Positions 32,115-40,944 of a stretch of DNA of 64,000 bases are shown here, piece after piece. Below the pieces are notes generated by a model. It did no database searches and was not told the DNA's origin. It saw only the letters and a list, made by a program, of their open reading frames with translations. The translations under genes and the position numbers were made by a program. Every line of letters begins with the position of its first letter. Positions within the stretch are counted from its first letter, which is position 1. The DNA comes from Thermococcus profundus. GTDB taxonomy: Archaea; Methanobacteriota_B; Thermococci; Thermococcales; Thermococcaceae. The DNA is taken from assembly GCF_002214585.1 (NCBI RefSeq), contig NZ_CP014862.1, positions 868,001 to 932,000 on the forward strand, read 5' to 3'.

Positions 32115-32967
32115 GTCCTCTATCAACGACTGCCTCTATTTTTCCTTCGTTGTACAGCTCCGCTATGAAGGCCCTCACCGGGACTAGGTTGAGGGCGAGC
32201 TTCTGGGGCGTGACTTCGACGCCGTAGTGCTCCATTATCCTGAACGCCAGCTCGTCCATGCCCATTGGGCTCTCAAGTAGTCTCAGCATCAGCGATTCAG
32301 TTTCTTCCACCCGGTTAAGGTTGAAATCGAGCAGTTCGGTCGCTTCCTCCCCTTTAACGGGCTTTCCATGGGAGGGTATCAGGAGGTACCCCTTTTCTGA
32401 ATAATTCCGTAATTCCCTAATCGAGGTTTTAAATAATTCTGGGTCAATGAGGTAGGGCAGACCAACGGAGATGATGACCCTCTCGCCGAAGAAGGAGTCG
32501 CCGGCGTAGAGAAGGCCGTTCTCTTCATCGAGAAAGCCCGTCATCCCCGGGGAGTGGCCGCTGAGTTTGATTGCCTTCATCCCGAAAATTTCGTCCCCCC
32601 ACTCGAAGACCGCGTGAACCTTCACCTCATCCGGGAACTGGAAGATGAGAAAGCCGCGCGGTGCCTTGGAGCCGAAGGTGAGCATTTCTCTGTTCAGCGG
32701 GCTCTCGGCGATGGAGAACTCAAAGCGGTGCATGAAGAGGGGAGCCTCCAGCCTGGGAGAAACGGCTATGTGATCGGCGTGTCCGTGGGTTGCTACCTGG
32801 GTCTTGATTTCCACGCCGAGTTTCCTGATCTCCCTCCTAAGATCCTTGTGCCGCCCGCTCCCGTGGCCGGGATCAACCAGAACGGCCCCTCCCTCAAGAA
32901 CCCTGACGAGGGTCGAGGGGCTTCCGGGATAAAGGTACGCAGAATCACCGAGTTTTCTAAGCGCCAT
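32089..32967 (-). CDS. Metallo-beta-lactamase-fold hydrolase
   Basis: The 292-residue protein has the MBL metal motif THGHADHI (HxHxDH), a third His in KLSGHSPGM, the Asp in LLYAGDSFF and a final His in LIPSHGKP. A C-terminal winged-helix-like tail (MGMDELAFRIMEHYGVEV) resembles the LACTB2/ribonuclease-like group. Substrates range from RNA to small esters and cannot be chosen. GGTGGT precedes the ATG. Confidence 0.9.
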   Translation of the reverse strand: MALRKLGDSAYLYPGSPSTLVRVLEGGAVLVDPGHGSGRHKDLRREIRKLGVEIKTQVATHGHADHIAVSPRLEAPLFMHRFEFSIAESPLNREMLTFGSKAPRGFLIFQFPDEVKVHAVFEWGDEIFGMKAIKLSGHSPGMTGFLDEENGLLYAGDSFFGERVIISVGLPYLIDPELFKTSIRELRNYSEKGYLLIPSHGKPVKGEEATELLDFNLNRVEETESLMLRLLESPMGMDELAFRIMEHYGVEVTPQKLALNLVPVRAFIAELYNEGKIEAVVDRGLKWRVRRG

Positions 32968-33042
32968 GTTACCACCGTAGAAATTATGGATGGGAGAATA
33001 AAAGGTCATCGATGAAATTGAAAAAAGCAGGGAAAAGGGACT

Positions 33043-33222
33043 TCAGACGTGTCTTGGGTAGAGGGTCTTCTTGCCCTCGTCCTTGGCCCTCTTGACTGCC
33101 TTCTCAATGAGGGCCTTGATCTCGGCCTCGAGGGCGTCGTAGAACTCTGGGTTAACCCTCATCTCGGCATCAAGGCTCTTAACGTAGTCCTTAACCTTTG
33201 ACTTAACTATCATTTCGGCCAT
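33043..33222 (-). CDS. 59-residue histone-fold protein (DUF1931-like)
   Basis: The protein of 59 residues is close to one histone fold. KSKVKDYVK begins helix 1, YDALEAEIKALIEKAVKRAKDEG is the long central helix, and KKTLYPRHV is the final strand and start of helix 3, where histones have GRKT and a short loop. It differs from canonical archaeal histones (HMf type) and resembles the DUF1931 group. AGGAGGTG lies 6 bases before the ATG. The promoter is at 33284-33299. It may form dimers or contribute to larger assemblies. Confidence 0.85.
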   Translation of the reverse strand: MAEMIVKSKVKDYVKSLDAEMRVNPEFYDALEAEIKALIEKAVKRAKDEGKKTLYPRHV

Positions 33223-33283
33223 TTTTTAACACCTCCTACAGCGGGCTGTCGCGAGGACAGCTCCGCCCATAACTGGTAAGAAG

Positions 33284-33299
33284 AGTTTATAATCTTTCC
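33284..33299 (-). promoter_or_regulatory. Promoter of the histone-fold gene
   Basis: On the minus strand GGAAAGATTATAAACT is a strong BRE/TATA match, predicting a leader of about 45 bases before the ATG at 33222. Confidence 0.6.
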
Positions 33300-33314
33300 T
33301 CTGTCCCCATCAAG

Positions 33315-33329
33315 CAAAAGGTTAAATCC
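33315..33329 (+). promoter_or_regulatory. Promoter of the cDPG operon
   Basis: CAAAAGGTTAAATCC stands about 37 bases before the ATG at 33360, with GGTGGTGG directly ahead of the ATG. Confidence 0.45.
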
Positions 33330-33359
33330 TCGAAGTCCTATTGATATCAAGGTGGTGGG

Positions 33360-34670
33360 ATGAGGATAGCCCTAATTGACGGGGAGCACTATCCCGACGT
33401 GGTGAAATGGGCTCTCGGACAGCTTGGAGATGTCTGTTGTGCCGTCTTCCTGGGGGGAACGGAGAAAATAGGGAGTCTGGAAGAGGTTAGGCAAAAGCTG
33501 GGCATCAGGATTTATTACGAACCATCGGATTACCTCACGGCGCTTTTCCTTGCCCTCCGGGAGAACCCAAAGGTGGAGGAAGTTGTTGACCTCAGCGACG
33601 AACCCGTTCTCAACTACGAGGATCGCTTTAGGATAGCCTCCCTCTGCATGCTTTTTGGGGTTCGGTACCGCGGCGCCGACTTTGTGTTCACACCAAAGCC
33701 CTTGAGGAAGACAAGGAAGCCCAGCATAGCCGTTATCGGTACTGGAAAGAGAATCGGAAAGACTGCCGTGAGCGGGTTCGTCGCGAGAACTCTGAAATCT
33801 ATAGCTAGGCCCGTTGTCGTTACGATGGGGCGCGGAGGGCCGGAGGAGCCGGAGGTAATAGACGGGGAGAAGTTTGAGATAACCCCCAATTTTCTCCTGA
33901 AGATGGTTGAGATGGGCAAGCATGCGGCGTCTGATCACTTTGAGGACGCACTGACCTCCCGGGTAACGACGATAGGCTGCAGGCGTTGCGGCGGAGGTAT
34001 GGCTGGCTTCTCCTTCTTCGACGTCGTCGACAAGGGGGTAGAACTCGCGGAGAGCCTTCCCCATGACCTCATAATCCTCGAAGGTAGCGGGGCAACTTTT
34101 CCAGCCTACCGGGCGGACGGCTATATCACGGTTGTGGGTGCGTCCCAGAGGGCGGATTTCATCGGGAAGTACTTCGGCCCGTTCAGGATCGCCCTTGCGG
34201 ACATAGTGGTCGTTACTGGATCCGATGTCGTCCCCGGGGAGCGGCTGGCTGGGCTGGAAGGGGTGATCCAGAGAATCAACCCGAACGCGGATATACACTT
34301 CACAGCATTTAGACCGAGGCCCCTTGGGGAGGTCGCCGGAAAGAAGCTTGCGCTGGTGATGACATCACACACCGCCCTTTCCCGGGCAGGGGAACACCTA
34401 GAGGCCATGGGTGCTGAGGTTCTCCACGTTTCTGGCAATCTCTCGAACAGACCCGCACTCCTTGAGGATCTGAAGGCTTTCCAGGGCATCGATGCGGTAG
34501 CCGTTGAACTGAAGGCAGCAGCGGTGGATGTAGTAACTAGGTGGGCGGTGGAGAGGGGGATAGAGATTGTCTACCTCGACAACGAGCCTGTCAATATAGA
34601 CGGAAAAGACCTGAGGAGCGCGGTTCTTGATCTGGGAAAGAGGATCCTCTCAAAGGGGGACGGGGGATGA
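33360..34670 (+). CDS. cpgS: Cyclic 2,3-diphosphoglycerate synthetase
   Basis: The 436-residue protein matches archaeal cDPG synthetase, which closes 2,3-diphosphoglycerate into the cyclic anhydride using ATP. The P-loop [16 protein letters not shown] (residues about 124-139) is followed by [31 protein letters not shown] and DIVVVTGSD, all typical of this family. The next gene starts in its stop codon (ATGA) and encodes the preceding step, 2-phosphoglycerate kinase. cDPG is a thermoprotecting solute in methanogens. Confidence 0.93.
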   Translation: MRIALIDGEHYPDVVKWALGQLGDVCCAVFLGGTEKIGSLEEVRQKLGIRIYYEPSDYLTALFLALRENPKVEEVVDLSDEPVLNYEDRFRIASLCMLFGVRYRGADFVFTPKPLRKTRKPSIAVIGTGKRIGKTAVSGFVARTLKSIARPVVVTMGRGGPEEPEVIDGEKFEITPNFLLKMVEMGKHAASDHFEDALTSRVTTIGCRRCGGGMAGFSFFDVVDKGVELAESLPHDLIILEGSGATFPAYRADGYITVVGASQRADFIGKYFGPFRIALADIVVVTGSDVVPGERLAGLEGVIQRINPNADIHFTAFRPRPLGEVAGKKLALVMTSHTALSRAGEHLEAMGAEVLHVSGNLSNRPALLEDLKAFQGIDAVAVELKAAAVDVVTRWAVERGIEIVYLDNEPVNIDGKDLRSAVLDLGKRILSKGDGG

Positions 34671-35551
34671 TAATAGTAACGGACTCAGAGCGGAAGGTGA
34701 GGCTTCCCTTTTCTAGGGGTATACTAACGCGCTCGATAACGCTCGCTGGTGTCGACGTTGGCATAGCCTACGCGATAGCCGCAGAGGTTCAGAAGGAGCT
34801 CGAGAGGAGGAGGAAGTACGCGGTTACGAGCGAGGAGATAAGGGAGATCACCTATTCAAAGCTCGTTGAAAGGGGTCTGAAGGAGGCCGCGGAGAGGTAC
34901 CTTTTCTGGAGGACCCTCAGAAGGAGAAGGGTGAGGCTTGCCGTTCTTCTTGGAGGCGCTACGGGAGTGGGAAAATCAACGATAGCAACCGAGCTGGCCT
35001 TCAGGCTCGGAATAAGGAGCATAATAGGCACGGACACAATAAGGGAAGTTATGAGAAAGGTGATAGCGAAGGAGCTTCTCCCGGATATCCACGTTTCGTC
35101 CTTCATGGCTGAGAGGGTTGTGAACACTCCGAAGGGCATGGATCCGCTTATCTATGGCTTCGAAACGCAGGTGAAGCACGTTTCAGTTGGGATAACGGCC
35201 GTCCTGGAGCGTTCAAGAAGAGAAGGTTTAAACGCCCTGATAGAGGGGATCCACGTTGTTCCGGGGTTTATAGAGCCCAAGGAGAACGAGTTCATGTACA
35301 TCATCACCGTTCCGAGCCAGGAGCATCTTGTATCCCACTTCTATGAGAGGGCCAGGTATTCGGTGAGGAGCGCCGAGAGGTACGTGAAGAACGCGGACAG
35401 GATAATGCGGATACAGGAGTACCTTGTGGAGCGCGCGCGGGAGTTCGGGATACCCGTTATAGAGAACGTCGAGCTCGAGAAGACCGTCTCGACAATAATG
35501 GAGGATATGATGAAGAGGCTGGGAAAGGGGGAGAGCAGGGAGGGAGGTTAG
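34667..35551 (+). CDS. 2-Phosphoglycerate kinase
   Basis: The 294-residue kinase makes 2,3-diphosphoglycerate from 2-phosphoglycerate and ATP. An ATP-cone-like N terminus (residues 1-90) is followed by a P-loop [17 protein letters not shown] (about 102-118) and [11 protein letters not shown]. The C-terminal half contains [10 protein letters not shown] and [14 protein letters not shown], as in the characterised archaeal enzyme. It is coupled by ATGA to cpgS. The two genes together give the full route from a glycolytic intermediate to cDPG. Confidence 0.9.
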   Translation: MIIVTDSERKVRLPFSRGILTRSITLAGVDVGIAYAIAAEVQKELERRRKYAVTSEEIREITYSKLVERGLKEAAERYLFWRTLRRRRVRLAVLLGGATGVGKSTIATELAFRLGIRSIIGTDTIREVMRKVIAKELLPDIHVSSFMAERVVNTPKGMDPLIYGFETQVKHVSVGITAVLERSRREGLNALIEGIHVVPGFIEPKENEFMYIITVPSQEHLVSHFYERARYSVRSAERYVKNADRIMRIQEYLVERAREFGIPVIENVELEKTVSTIMEDMMKRLGKGESREGG

Positions 35552-37047
35552 CTCTTCCTCTTCCATATCCCAAGGAGCTTCTTGCTCCCCCACGTGGACT
35601 GAACCTCCCAGACAACGACCATGTCTGTGTAGATGTCGATGAGGTTGAAGCTGTTCCCGAAGGGGTTTCTGTGTAGCTCCCAGCTGACGGAGCCGGCGTT
35701 GACTATCGGGGTGTTCTCAATTTTGACCCCATAAGCGTTCCCGCCGTGTCCAGTGAGGACCAGCTCGGTTCTCTCCTCGGTCAGCACCTTCAGAACGTCG
35801 CCCGCGTCTTCCAGAAAGCCTATTTCCCTGCTCTTAGGTATTGGAATGACGTTGTGGTGCATCGCCACTATTCTGAACTTCCCCTCGTACTCCTCGAGGA
35901 TCCTCCTAAGCTTCCTCTGCCCCATCCTGCCAACCACGCCGATGGGTGTCTCGTACTGGGCGCTCAAGACTGGTATTATCACGACGCCGTTGAGCTCCAG
36001 TATTTCCGGCTCCCCGAAGTACTCCTGGAACAGCTCGTAGCCGAGGTAGGTTATGTCGTTGTGCCCCGGAACCACGATCTTCGGCGCCGAGAGCGACTTG
36101 TAGTACCCGTAGGCCTTATCGTAGTAGCGCTCTATGCCCGCATCAACGACGTCCCCGTTGTGTACAACGAGATCGGGCTTCAGCCTCTCGTTTATCATCC
36201 TGATGACGTTATCGAGGGTTCTCTTCCTGAAGTAGATCCTGTCCGAGACGTTGCTCTCGCTCACCTGGACTATCCTCAGAACGCGCCTCCCTCCTGGAAC
36301 AAAGATCTTGGGCTTTATCGGGCTGTGCTCCTTCTCGATCTCGTCCCCGGTTACGCGCCGTATGTTGACCCTTACGCTTCCATCTTCATGGAGCTCTATG
36401 ATGTTGTAGCTGTTCACGTCCCCCCTCCGCGTCTTCCGGCACGAGGTACATCCAGCGTTGTCTATGACGAGGTCTTCCACGCGGTACACGTTGGGAACGT
36501 GCTTGTGGCCGCAGGTGTAGAGCGTGACTTCGTTTCTGAGGAGGAGATCGAGGACATCCCCCGCGTTGAAGAGGACGTTCCGCTCCCTTCCCGTGTCTGG
36601 AAGGGGAACTAGGTGGTGGTGGGCAGCTACTATCTTGAACTTCCTGTCAGAGTACTCCTCAAGCGTCTCCTTGAGCCAGCGGAACTTGTTGCCGCCGATC
36701 CGGCCGTCGCTTAGGTCCGGAATGGTTGAATCCACCCAGATGACGACCCCTTCCTTGAACTCGTAGACCCCGTTTAGGGGACCGATAAACTCTTCAAAGA
36801 GTTTGTATCCAACGTTCCTGACATCGTGGTTGCCTGGAAGAACGACCAGCGGCTTTTTTATTTTCTTCAGCTGGTATGCGGCCTGTTCGTACTCCTCGCG
36901 AAGACCCTGGTTGGTTATGTCGCCCGTGTGGATAACAAAGTCGAAGTTCCCGCGGTTTATTTCTTCCACGATGAGGTCGTAGGCGTAGCCTTTGAAGGCT
37001 CCCTCGTTGGTTATGTGGGTGTCGCTTATGTGGGCTATCCGTATCAT
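35548..37047 (-). CDS. Tandem calcineurin-like metallophosphoesterase
   Basis: The 499-residue protein is an internal duplication. The first half (1-240) has a full metallophosphoesterase site: SDTHI, GDITN, GNHD, HHH and GHKH. The second half (about 255-499) keeps the same order but with changes in most motifs: SESNV for SDTHI, GDVVD kept, GHND for GNHD, HHN for HHH and GHGGN for GHKH. The second domain is probably not catalytic. Substrates may be nucleotides or phosphoesters. GGAGTGATGG precedes the ATG at 37047, and the gene overlaps the CBS gene's stop region on the same strand. Confidence 0.88.
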   Translation of the reverse strand: MIRIAHISDTHITNEGAFKGYAYDLIVEEINRGNFDFVIHTGDITNQGLREEYEQAAYQLKKIKKPLVVLPGNHDVRNVGYKLFEEFIGPLNGVYEFKEGVVIWVDSTIPDLSDGRIGGNKFRWLKETLEEYSDRKFKIVAAHHHLVPLPDTGRERNVLFNAGDVLDLLLRNEVTLYTCGHKHVPNVYRVEDLVIDNAGCTSCRKTRRGDVNSYNIIELHEDGSVRVNIRRVTGDEIEKEHSPIKPKIFVPGGRRVLRIVQVSESNVSDRIYFRKRTLDNVIRMINERLKPDLVVHNGDVVDAGIERYYDKAYGYYKSLSAPKIVVPGHNDITYLGYELFQEYFGEPEILELNGVVIIPVLSAQYETPIGVVGRMGQRKLRRILEEYEGKFRIVAMHHNVIPIPKSREIGFLEDAGDVLKVLTEERTELVLTGHGGNAYGVKIENTPIVNAGSVSWELHRNPFGNSFNLIDIYTDMVVVWEVQSTWGSKKLLGIWKRKS

Positions 37048-37052
37048 GGCCA

Positions 37053-37463
37053 TCACTCCGTAGCTATCGCCGTTTCGAGCTTTCTCCTGCTCGCTTCAAG
37101 GAGGTCCGTTATCGAGAAGATGCCGGTTATCTTTCCCTCTTCCTCCACTAGGATGTGCTTGATGCCCTTCTTGCTCATTATGTCGAGGACTTCCCGCAGG
37201 GGGGTTTCGGCCGAGACCGTTACGAGCTCCTTCGTCATTACCTCTTTCACCGGGGTCGTGTTGGGGAGCCCTGGAACCACCACGCGCCTTATGAGGTCCC
37301 CCTTTGTGAGGAATCCTATCACGAAATCCTCCTCATCGACAACCACCAGCGAGCCTATATCGAACTCCGTCATGACCTCTCCCGCGCGCTTTACTGTGTC
37401 GTCGGGCCTTACCCCAATAAGTTTCCGGCTCATGTACACCTTTATGGGGGCCCTCATCTCCAT
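37053..37463 (-). CDS. Twin CBS-domain protein
   Basis: The 136-residue protein is a single Bateman module of two CBS motifs (VYMSRKLIGVRPDDTVKRAGEVM with a partner at VMTKELVTVSAETPLREVLDIM). It likely senses adenine nucleotides or SAM. GGTGATC lies before the ATG at 37463. It ends 6 bases before the start of the metallophosphoesterase gene on the same strand, so regulation of that enzyme by binding is possible. Confidence 0.92.
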   Translation of the reverse strand: MEMRAPIKVYMSRKLIGVRPDDTVKRAGEVMTEFDIGSLVVVDEEDFVIGFLTKGDLIRRVVVPGLPNTTPVKEVMTKELVTVSAETPLREVLDIMSKKGIKHILVEEEGKITGIFSITDLLEASRRKLETAIATE

Positions 37464-37510
37464 ACGGATCACCGGAAACAAATTAAGGCGGAAAAGTATA
37501 AAACCCTACC

Positions 37511-38311
37511 TCAACCGAGGACGAGTTCCTGAACGCTGAAGGTCTCGTCTCCGAAGTCAATATCAACGTAGAACGCGGTGCCGTTCACTGCGTTCTTCCA
37601 TTCTGCCCTGTGATAAAGCTCCAGCGTTGATGAGCCCACCGCAAAGAGGTTCTCCCTCCTAAGAACGATCTGCCTGACGTAGTCCCAGTTCTCGCGCTTC
37701 AGCAGGTAGGTGGGCTTTGAGTAGGCCGTCACGAAGCCGGCGGCGTTTCCAGAGGGGCCCAGGAAAAGCGTCCCTGTGTTGAAGCTGGTGTTCGCTGTTT
37801 TTGCAAGTATTGAGTAGTGCTTTAGAACCTCGTCCCTCTCAAAGGAATCCAGCTTCCTGCACAGGTAGGCACCCATTGCATAGCTGTCGGAGGCGCCTTC
37901 AAAGTGAGTCTCCTCGAAGTCCGCCAGTTTTATCACCTCTGCCTTGTTGAGGTCGCCGTTGTGGTAGACCCAGTACGAGAACCCCTTTCTGCTGGAAAAA
38001 GCGAACGGCTGGACGTTGAACAGGTTTTTTGCACCTTGGGATGCCGCCCGTGTGTGGGCGATAACGGCCAGGAACCCTTGAAGGGAGTCTTTAAGCCTCT
38101 CAACGCCTTCAATGTCTTCGAAAATGGGTCTGCTGGAGCGGTAGTGCATCACCGATTCCTTCTTGAGGAGCGCGTACCCCCAGCCGTCCCTGTGGGCCTT
38201 TCCCTTTCCCCTAGCTTCCTTGTAGGGATCGTTTTCAGAAGCCTTAACGAGGGCATCGAGGAGGGGCTTGATCTTTTCACCTTCCCCCACTGCGAAAAGA
38301 ACGCGGCACAA
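37511..38311 (-). CDS. Class II (Ntn) glutamine amidotransferase-like protein
   Basis: The protein belongs to the YafJ/EgtC-like Ntn hydrolases, in which the mature N-terminal Cys is the nucleophile. The start is set by this: a TTG at 38311 is followed at once by TGC, giving Met-Cys2-Arg-Val-Leu, and GGTGATC lies 4-5 bases upstream. An in-frame GTG three codons earlier falls inside that site. HRDGWGYALL, IAHTRAASQG and VYHNGDLN are family motifs that bind glutamine. No synthetase partner is fused or adjacent, so the acceptor is unknown. Length is 266 residues. Confidence 0.9.
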   Translation of the reverse strand: MCRVLFAVGEGEKIKPLLDALVKASENDPYKEARGKGKAHRDGWGYALLKKESVMHYRSSRPIFEDIEGVERLKDSLQGFLAVIAHTRAASQGAKNLFNVQPFAFSSRKGFSYWVYHNGDLNKAEVIKLADFEETHFEGASDSYAMGAYLCRKLDSFERDEVLKHYSILAKTANTSFNTGTLFLGPSGNAAGFVTAYSKPTYLLKRENWDYVRQIVLRRENLFAVGSSTLELYHRAEWKNAVNGTAFYVDIDFGDETFSVQELVLG

Positions 38312-38425
38312 CTTGATCACCGGTATCCCTTGGGGTGGAGAGGCTAAAAACCTGCCGAATCCAAAACGTTTTTTAGGGTGTGGTGTTTAGTGTACTAGTG
38401 GCATAAGTGCAATCGGTGAGTTCTA

Positions 38426-39367
38426 ATGGTGGAGAGCAAATCCAGCGTTCTGGACTCTTCACATCTTTCATCGAGATCATCGGTGGCAATGGACCTCGGC
38501 CCAATAGCCGAGAGCATAATGCGAGTCCTGAAGAAGATCAACGCCCACAGGAGCCTTTATGAGAGCAACGAGGAGGCGGTAAAGCAGCACCTCATAGGGG
38601 AGATAATGAGGGCCCTTGGATGGGAATGGAACGACCCGGAGGAGGTAAGGCCCGAGGCCAGGACGGAGGAAGGAAGGGCAGACTACGCACTCATAATCGG
38701 GGGCGAGATCGTCGCTTATCTGGAGGCGAAGAACCTCAGCGTTAACGTGTTCAAAAGAGAGGACCCCCTCCGTCAGCTCGCCAAGTACTGCTTCAACACC
38801 GGCGTTAAGTACGGGATCCTCACCAACGGGGCCATGTGGATAGGTGTTAAGGCCTTTGAAGTTGGATCCAGCTTGCGTGAGAGGATACTCGTCAAGGTGA
38901 ACATCCTCGAAGAGCCCCCGATGAAGGCAGCACTTAAGCTCTCCCTTCTCTCTAAGGGCCGGATAAACGAAATGGAGAGGCTCTCGTCCCTTCTGAAGGC
39001 CTTAGAGCTCAGCTTTATGGGGCTCATAAAAGAGGGTTACCCCAGAGAGGCGCTCTTCGAGTACCTCAAGGTCGACAGGGGGAAGAGGATAGTGCCCATA
39101 TACCTCCTCGAAGGCCACGAGATCCCGAAGGTGGCCTACGTCTACGACAACGGCTGGAAGATGCTCCCGCTTCCCGAGAGAACCATGAAGGGTGTTCTCC
39201 TCGCTGTTCTTCTCTACATGGGGCAGAGGGCCTTTGGAGATGAAAAAAAGGAGATAATGGCCGCCTACGAACAGCTCAAGAGGATTCCCCTGGAGCAGAG
39301 AAAGGCCCATGAGATACTCCTCAGGCTTGAGGAAGAGGAGAAGCTCAACATCTCTGTGGAGCTATGA
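38426..39367 (+). CDS. HSDR_N-like nuclease-fold protein
   Basis: The 313-residue protein contains a type I restriction enzyme R N-terminal-like domain (about 35-160): EEAVKQHLIGEIMRALGWEW, then EGRADYALIIGGEIVAYLEAKNL, which supplies the Asp and Glu-x-Lys of a PD-(D/E)XK site, then QLAKYCFNTGVKYGILTNGAMW. No helicase follows, so it is not a type I restriction subunit; similar solo proteins occur in archaea. The C-terminal half is helical and unknown. The ATG follows GGTGAGTT. The next gene (JAMM) overlaps its stop. Confidence 0.83.
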   Translation: MVESKSSVLDSSHLSSRSSVAMDLGPIAESIMRVLKKINAHRSLYESNEEAVKQHLIGEIMRALGWEWNDPEEVRPEARTEEGRADYALIIGGEIVAYLEAKNLSVNVFKREDPLRQLAKYCFNTGVKYGILTNGAMWIGVKAFEVGSSLRERILVKVNILEEPPMKAALKLSLLSKGRINEMERLSSLLKALELSFMGLIKEGYPREALFEYLKVDRGKRIVPIYLLEGHEIPKVAYVYDNGWKMLPLPERTMKGVLLAVLLYMGQRAFGDEKKEIMAAYEQLKRIPLEQRKAHEILLRLEEEEKLNISVEL

Positions 39368-39762
39368 GGCTCGTTATAAGAAGGGATGATCTGGTGGGGA
39401 TCATAAAGAGCGCAGGGGAGAGTGAGGGGGAGATCTGCGGCTTCCTCCTCGGCAGGATAGAGGGTTCGGCAGTCTTCGTTGAAGAGGTAAGGGGGACTAG
39501 AAACAAGCTCAACTCGCCTATTGCCTTTGAAATCGATCCCCTTGAAACTGCGGAAGTTCTCGACGAAGCCGAGGGGAAAGGGCTTGAAGTCGTTGGGGTC
39601 TTCCACTCCCACCTCGAGTGTCCGCCAGTGCCCTCGGGAAAAGACATTGAGGGCATGGATCTTTGGAGGAACGTCTGGCTGATAGTAACTCCCTCCGGAG
39701 GATTCCAGGCTTGGATCCTTGAAAACGGCGAAGTAAAAGAAGTTAGAGTTGAAACTAGGTAG
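39364..39762 (+). CDS. JAMM/MPN+ metalloprotease
   Basis: The 132-residue protein has a complete JAMM motif: Glu23 in GEICGFLLG, His81-Ser-His83 and Asp94 in HSHLECPPVPSGKD. Archaeal JAMM1 enzymes remove ubiquitin-like SAMP proteins from conjugates and release SAMP-sulfur carriers. The single-domain length is the same as theirs. Translation is coupled to the HSDR_N-like gene by ATGA. It ends one base before the convergent AIR-synthase-like gene. Confidence 0.93.
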   Translation: MRLVIRRDDLVGIIKSAGESEGEICGFLLGRIEGSAVFVEEVRGTRNKLNSPIAFEIDPLETAEVLDEAEGKGLEVVGVFHSHLECPPVPSGKDIEGMDLWRNVWLIVTPSGGFQAWILENGEVKEVRVETR

Positions 39763-40761
39763 CTACTCCCCGAATACCTTCCACAGCTCGTCGGTTTTTG
39801 GCCTTGGGAAGGGCCGTTCTTCCCCATCCACTATTGCCACGCGCTTCTTCTCGGCCAGGAACTCCCCGATAACGGCCGCATTTATGCCCTTTGAAAGCAA
39901 CCTCTCAACGACAAACTTCGCGTGATCCCTTGGAACTGCCGCCAGGAGGGAACCCGAGCTTATCAGCGCGAGCGGGTTTAGGCTGTAGAACTCGCACACC
40001 TTGAGAGTTTCGTCCCTGATTGGCACCCTGTTTGGGAACACCCGAAAACCCAAGCCTGCCGCATCGGCCATTTCGTAGATTCCATTTGCTATTCCTCCCT
40101 CCGTCGGGTCGTGCATGGCGTTGGCGTAGTCCCGAAGAACCGTCGCCTCAGGAACGATGCTGATATAATCTATGAGCGAAGAGGCCCTCTCCACGAAGTC
40201 TCCTCCGAAGGCGCTGGCCAGTTCCTCCCTTTTCTCCCGCGCTATTATGGAGGTTCCCTCAAGCCCCGCCCATTTCGTCATGACTATTGCATCCCCGGGT
40301 CTCGCTCCATCGGATCTGACGAGCTTTTCCTTCTCAACCTCCCCCAGCATCGTGCCGATCACTATGGGCCTGTTCAAACCAGGGGTTACCTCGGTGTGGC
40401 CCCCCACTACGGAAACACCGATATTACGTGCCGTTTCGACGATATCCCCCATCAATCCGGAGAGTAACGCCTCATCTCCGTTCTCGGGCAGGAGTATCGT
40501 GACTAGGAACCACCTCGGCCTCGCACCGAAGGTAGCCACGTCGTTCGCGTTTACGTGGACGGCATAGAATCCGATGTCCTCAACGGCTCCGGTTATGGGA
40601 TCTGTTGAAGCAACCACTATCTTTTCGCCGAAGTCTATCGCCGCCGCGTCTATCCCCTGGCCGGGACCGGTTATGACCCTTGGATCCGATTTCTCAAGCC
40701 GTTTAAAGACGAGTTCCTCCAGCTTCTCGGGCGGAAGCTTTCCAGGTGGAAGACCCATCAT
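39763..40761 (-). CDS. AIR synthase-related (HypE/ThiL superfamily) protein
   Basis: The protein of about 332 residues has the PurM-like layout: GPGQGIDAAAIDFG, VASTDPITG, HVNANDVATFGARPRWFLVTILLP, VVGGHTEVTPG and DPTEGGIANGIYEMA. These bind ATP and metal in HypE, ThiL, SelD and PurM. It is neither a standard HypE (the C-terminal P-R-I-C cyanylation tail is missing) nor ThiL. I call it only a member of the superfamily. GAGGTGATA precedes the ATG at 40761. It follows a small membrane protein and a SagB-like oxidoreductase on the same strand. Confidence 0.88.
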   Translation of the reverse strand: MMGLPPGKLPPEKLEELVFKRLEKSDPRVITGPGQGIDAAAIDFGEKIVVASTDPITGAVEDIGFYAVHVNANDVATFGARPRWFLVTILLPENGDEALLSGLMGDIVETARNIGVSVVGGHTEVTPGLNRPIVIGTMLGEVEKEKLVRSDGARPGDAIVMTKWAGLEGTSIIAREKREELASAFGGDFVERASSLIDYISIVPEATVLRDYANAMHDPTEGGIANGIYEMADAAGLGFRVFPNRVPIRDETLKVCEFYSLNPLALISSGSLLAAVPRDHAKFVVERLLSKGINAAVIGEFLAEKKRVAIVDGEERPFPRPKTDELWKVFGE

Positions 40762-40763
40762 TA

Positions 40764-40943
40764 TCACCTCACACTCCAGATCACAAGGAACATTAGGATG
40801 TAGGTGAGAACGGAGAGGATTATATGAACCTTGGTCCACAGCCCGGATCTCCTTCCGTTGAGGAAGATCAGTGCACCGCTCAGCATGGCGGCGCTCATGA
40901 GGGTGAAGGTAAGCCAGCCGAGGGTGTGGTGGTCCAGGTTCAT
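40764..40943 (-). CDS. Small two-helix membrane protein
   Basis: The 59-residue protein has two hydrophobic helices (LGWLTFTLMSAAMLSGALIFL and VHIILSVLTYILMFLVIW) with histidines near the start and at the second helix, a layout like a short cytochrome b561-type fragment. It starts one base before the SagB-like gene's stop and ends just before the AIR-synthase-like gene, so it belongs to that operon. Heme binding is speculation. Confidence 0.7.
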   Translation of the reverse strand: MNLDHHTLGWLTFTLMSAAMLSGALIFLNGRRSGLWTKVHIILSVLTYILMFLVIWSVR

Positions 40944-40944
40944 C

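Noticed and set aside
35548-37047. Two separate metallophosphoesterase genes
   Set aside because: The frame is open without interruption across both halves, so it is one tandem protein.
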